DNA of 7,113 nt from an uncultured Eubacterium sp. (GTDB lineage: Bacteria; Bacillota; Clostridia; Lachnospirales; CAG-274): the NCBI GenBank assembly GCA_900543365.1, contig UQRG01000077.1:1-7113 (forward strand), given 5' to 3'. Positions 6,510 through 7,113 of the stretch are shown here, in pieces. The notes beneath the pieces are model-generated. The model saw only the letters and a list, made by a program, of their open reading frames with translations. It ran no database searches and was not told the DNA's origin. Made by a program: the position numbers and the translations under genes. Position 1 is the stretch's first letter. Each line of letters starts with the position of its first letter.

Positions 6510-6523
6510 CGAACAAATGTTTA
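6510..6523 (+). promoter_or_regulatory. LexA (SOS) operator for ruvA
   Basis: CGAACAAATGTTTA matches the Gram-positive LexA/DinR consensus CGAACRNRYGTTYC at every position but the last. It begins 8 bases after the -10 box, covering the predicted start site, where bound LexA would block initiation. ruvAB induction by DNA damage is well established, so position and function agree. Confidence 0.8.
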
Positions 6524-6539
6524 TTGAATGGAGATTTAT

Positions 6540-7113
6540 ATGATAAGTTATATTAAGGGTGAATTAGTATATATAGGAGAAAATAATATTGTTGTAGATA
6601 ATAACGGTATTGGATATAGTGTTTATGTTTCTGCAAGAACTACATATAATTTACCTCATATTAATAATGAAATTAAAATATTTACTTATTTAGATGTTAA
6701 AGAGGATTATTTGCAACTGTTTGGTTTTTTAAACATTGAGGAATTAAATATTTTTAACTTGCTTATTACTGTTAGTGGAGTTGGTCCTAAAGGTGCCTTA
6801 GCTATGTTAAATGATTTAAGTCCTAATGATATTGTTTTAGCAATAAGCAATCAAGACAAAAACACATTATGTGTTGGCAAAGGTATAGGGAAAAAAACTG
6901 CTGAAAGAATAATACTTGAACTTAAAGATAAGGTATCTGGTTTTAACTCAGACACAAGTAAGTATAGTATCCAATCTAATTTGTTTGTTGAAAATAAAGA
7001 TGATAAAAACGATGCTATTGCTGGACTTGTAGCTTTAGGTTTTAGTAAAATTGAAGCTGCAAAAGCTGTAGAAGCTGTTTATACAGCAAATATGGATAGT
7101 GCCAAGATTATTA
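6540..7113 (+). CDS. ruvA: Holliday junction branch-migration protein RuvA, 3' end cut by window edge
   Basis: RuvA tetramers bind four-way DNA junctions and load the RuvB helicase for branch migration in recombinational repair. The 191 complete codons visible are nearly the whole protein (about 200 residues). ATG 6540 follows GGAG at 6530-6533 and gives the usual start, MISYIKGELVY. Domain I is an OB-fold (about 1-63) with the acidic pin E55-D56 in KEDYLQLFGF, at the same numbers as in E. coli RuvA. Domain II has both helix-hairpin-helix motifs, SGVGPKGALAML (79-90) and GKGIGKKTAERIILELKDK (113-131). A poorly conserved linker leads to domain III (from about 163), AIAGLVALGFSKIEAAKAV, which contacts RuvB. 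It is controlled by its own SOS-type promoter. ruvC does not precede it here; ruvB would be expected beyond the right edge. Confidence 0.96.
   Translation, partial: MISYIKGELVYIGENNIVVDNNGIGYSVYVSARTTYNLPHINNEIKIFTYLDVKEDYLQLFGFLNIEELNIFNLLITVSGVGPKGALAMLNDLSPNDIVLAISNQDKNTLCVGKGIGKKTAERIILELKDKVSGFNSDTSKYSIQSNLFVENKDDKNDAIAGLVALGFSKIEAAKAVEAVYTANMDSAKII

Overview
The window is AT-rich, low-GC DNA with strong AGGAGG-type ribosome binding sites, TTG starts, a Gram-positive LexA box and a spore germinant-receptor locus. Together these point to an endospore-forming Firmicute, most likely a member of the Clostridia, or a lineage descended from spore formers. All recognisable genes lie on the + strand. 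No mobile element, CRISPR array, tRNA or rRNA was seen.

Layout. Positions 1-813 hold uppP (undecaprenyl-diphosphatase), which lacks only its first few codons at the window edge. A strong hairpin with a T-tract (822-866) follows; its 3' arm is also the Shine-Dalgarno sequence of the next gene. Positions 867-3847 hold a three-gene gerA-type operon (A, B and C subunits), tightly coupled by two 8-nt overlaps. The A subunit gene carries two in-frame TAA codons at its domain junction. The B subunit is intact but somewhat short. The C subunit lipoprotein ends after its N-terminal domain, just before a 21-bp palindrome (3851-3899). Positions 4000-6421 encode an OmpR-family response regulator and a PhoR-like sensor kinase, closed by a terminator (6437-6469). 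A consensus sigma-A promoter overlapped downstream by a LexA/SOS box drives ruvA (6540 to the right edge, incomplete at the 3' end).

How the genes work together. uppP recycles the undecaprenyl carrier for cell-wall synthesis. The ger operon would encode a nutrient receptor in the spore inner membrane, but damage to A and C suggests that this receptor is decaying, is inactive, or works in an unusual form. The two-component pair is a self-contained signalling unit; its sensor resembles PhoR, but no phosphate genes are visible. ruvA begins the Holliday-junction branch-migration module and appears to be induced by DNA damage.

The points most worth a second look are the doubly interrupted gerA A-subunit gene, the C subunit missing its C-terminal domain, and the hairpin that buries the ger operon's ribosome binding site, which could keep read-through from uppP from being translated. 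I see no evidence of a wholly new system.
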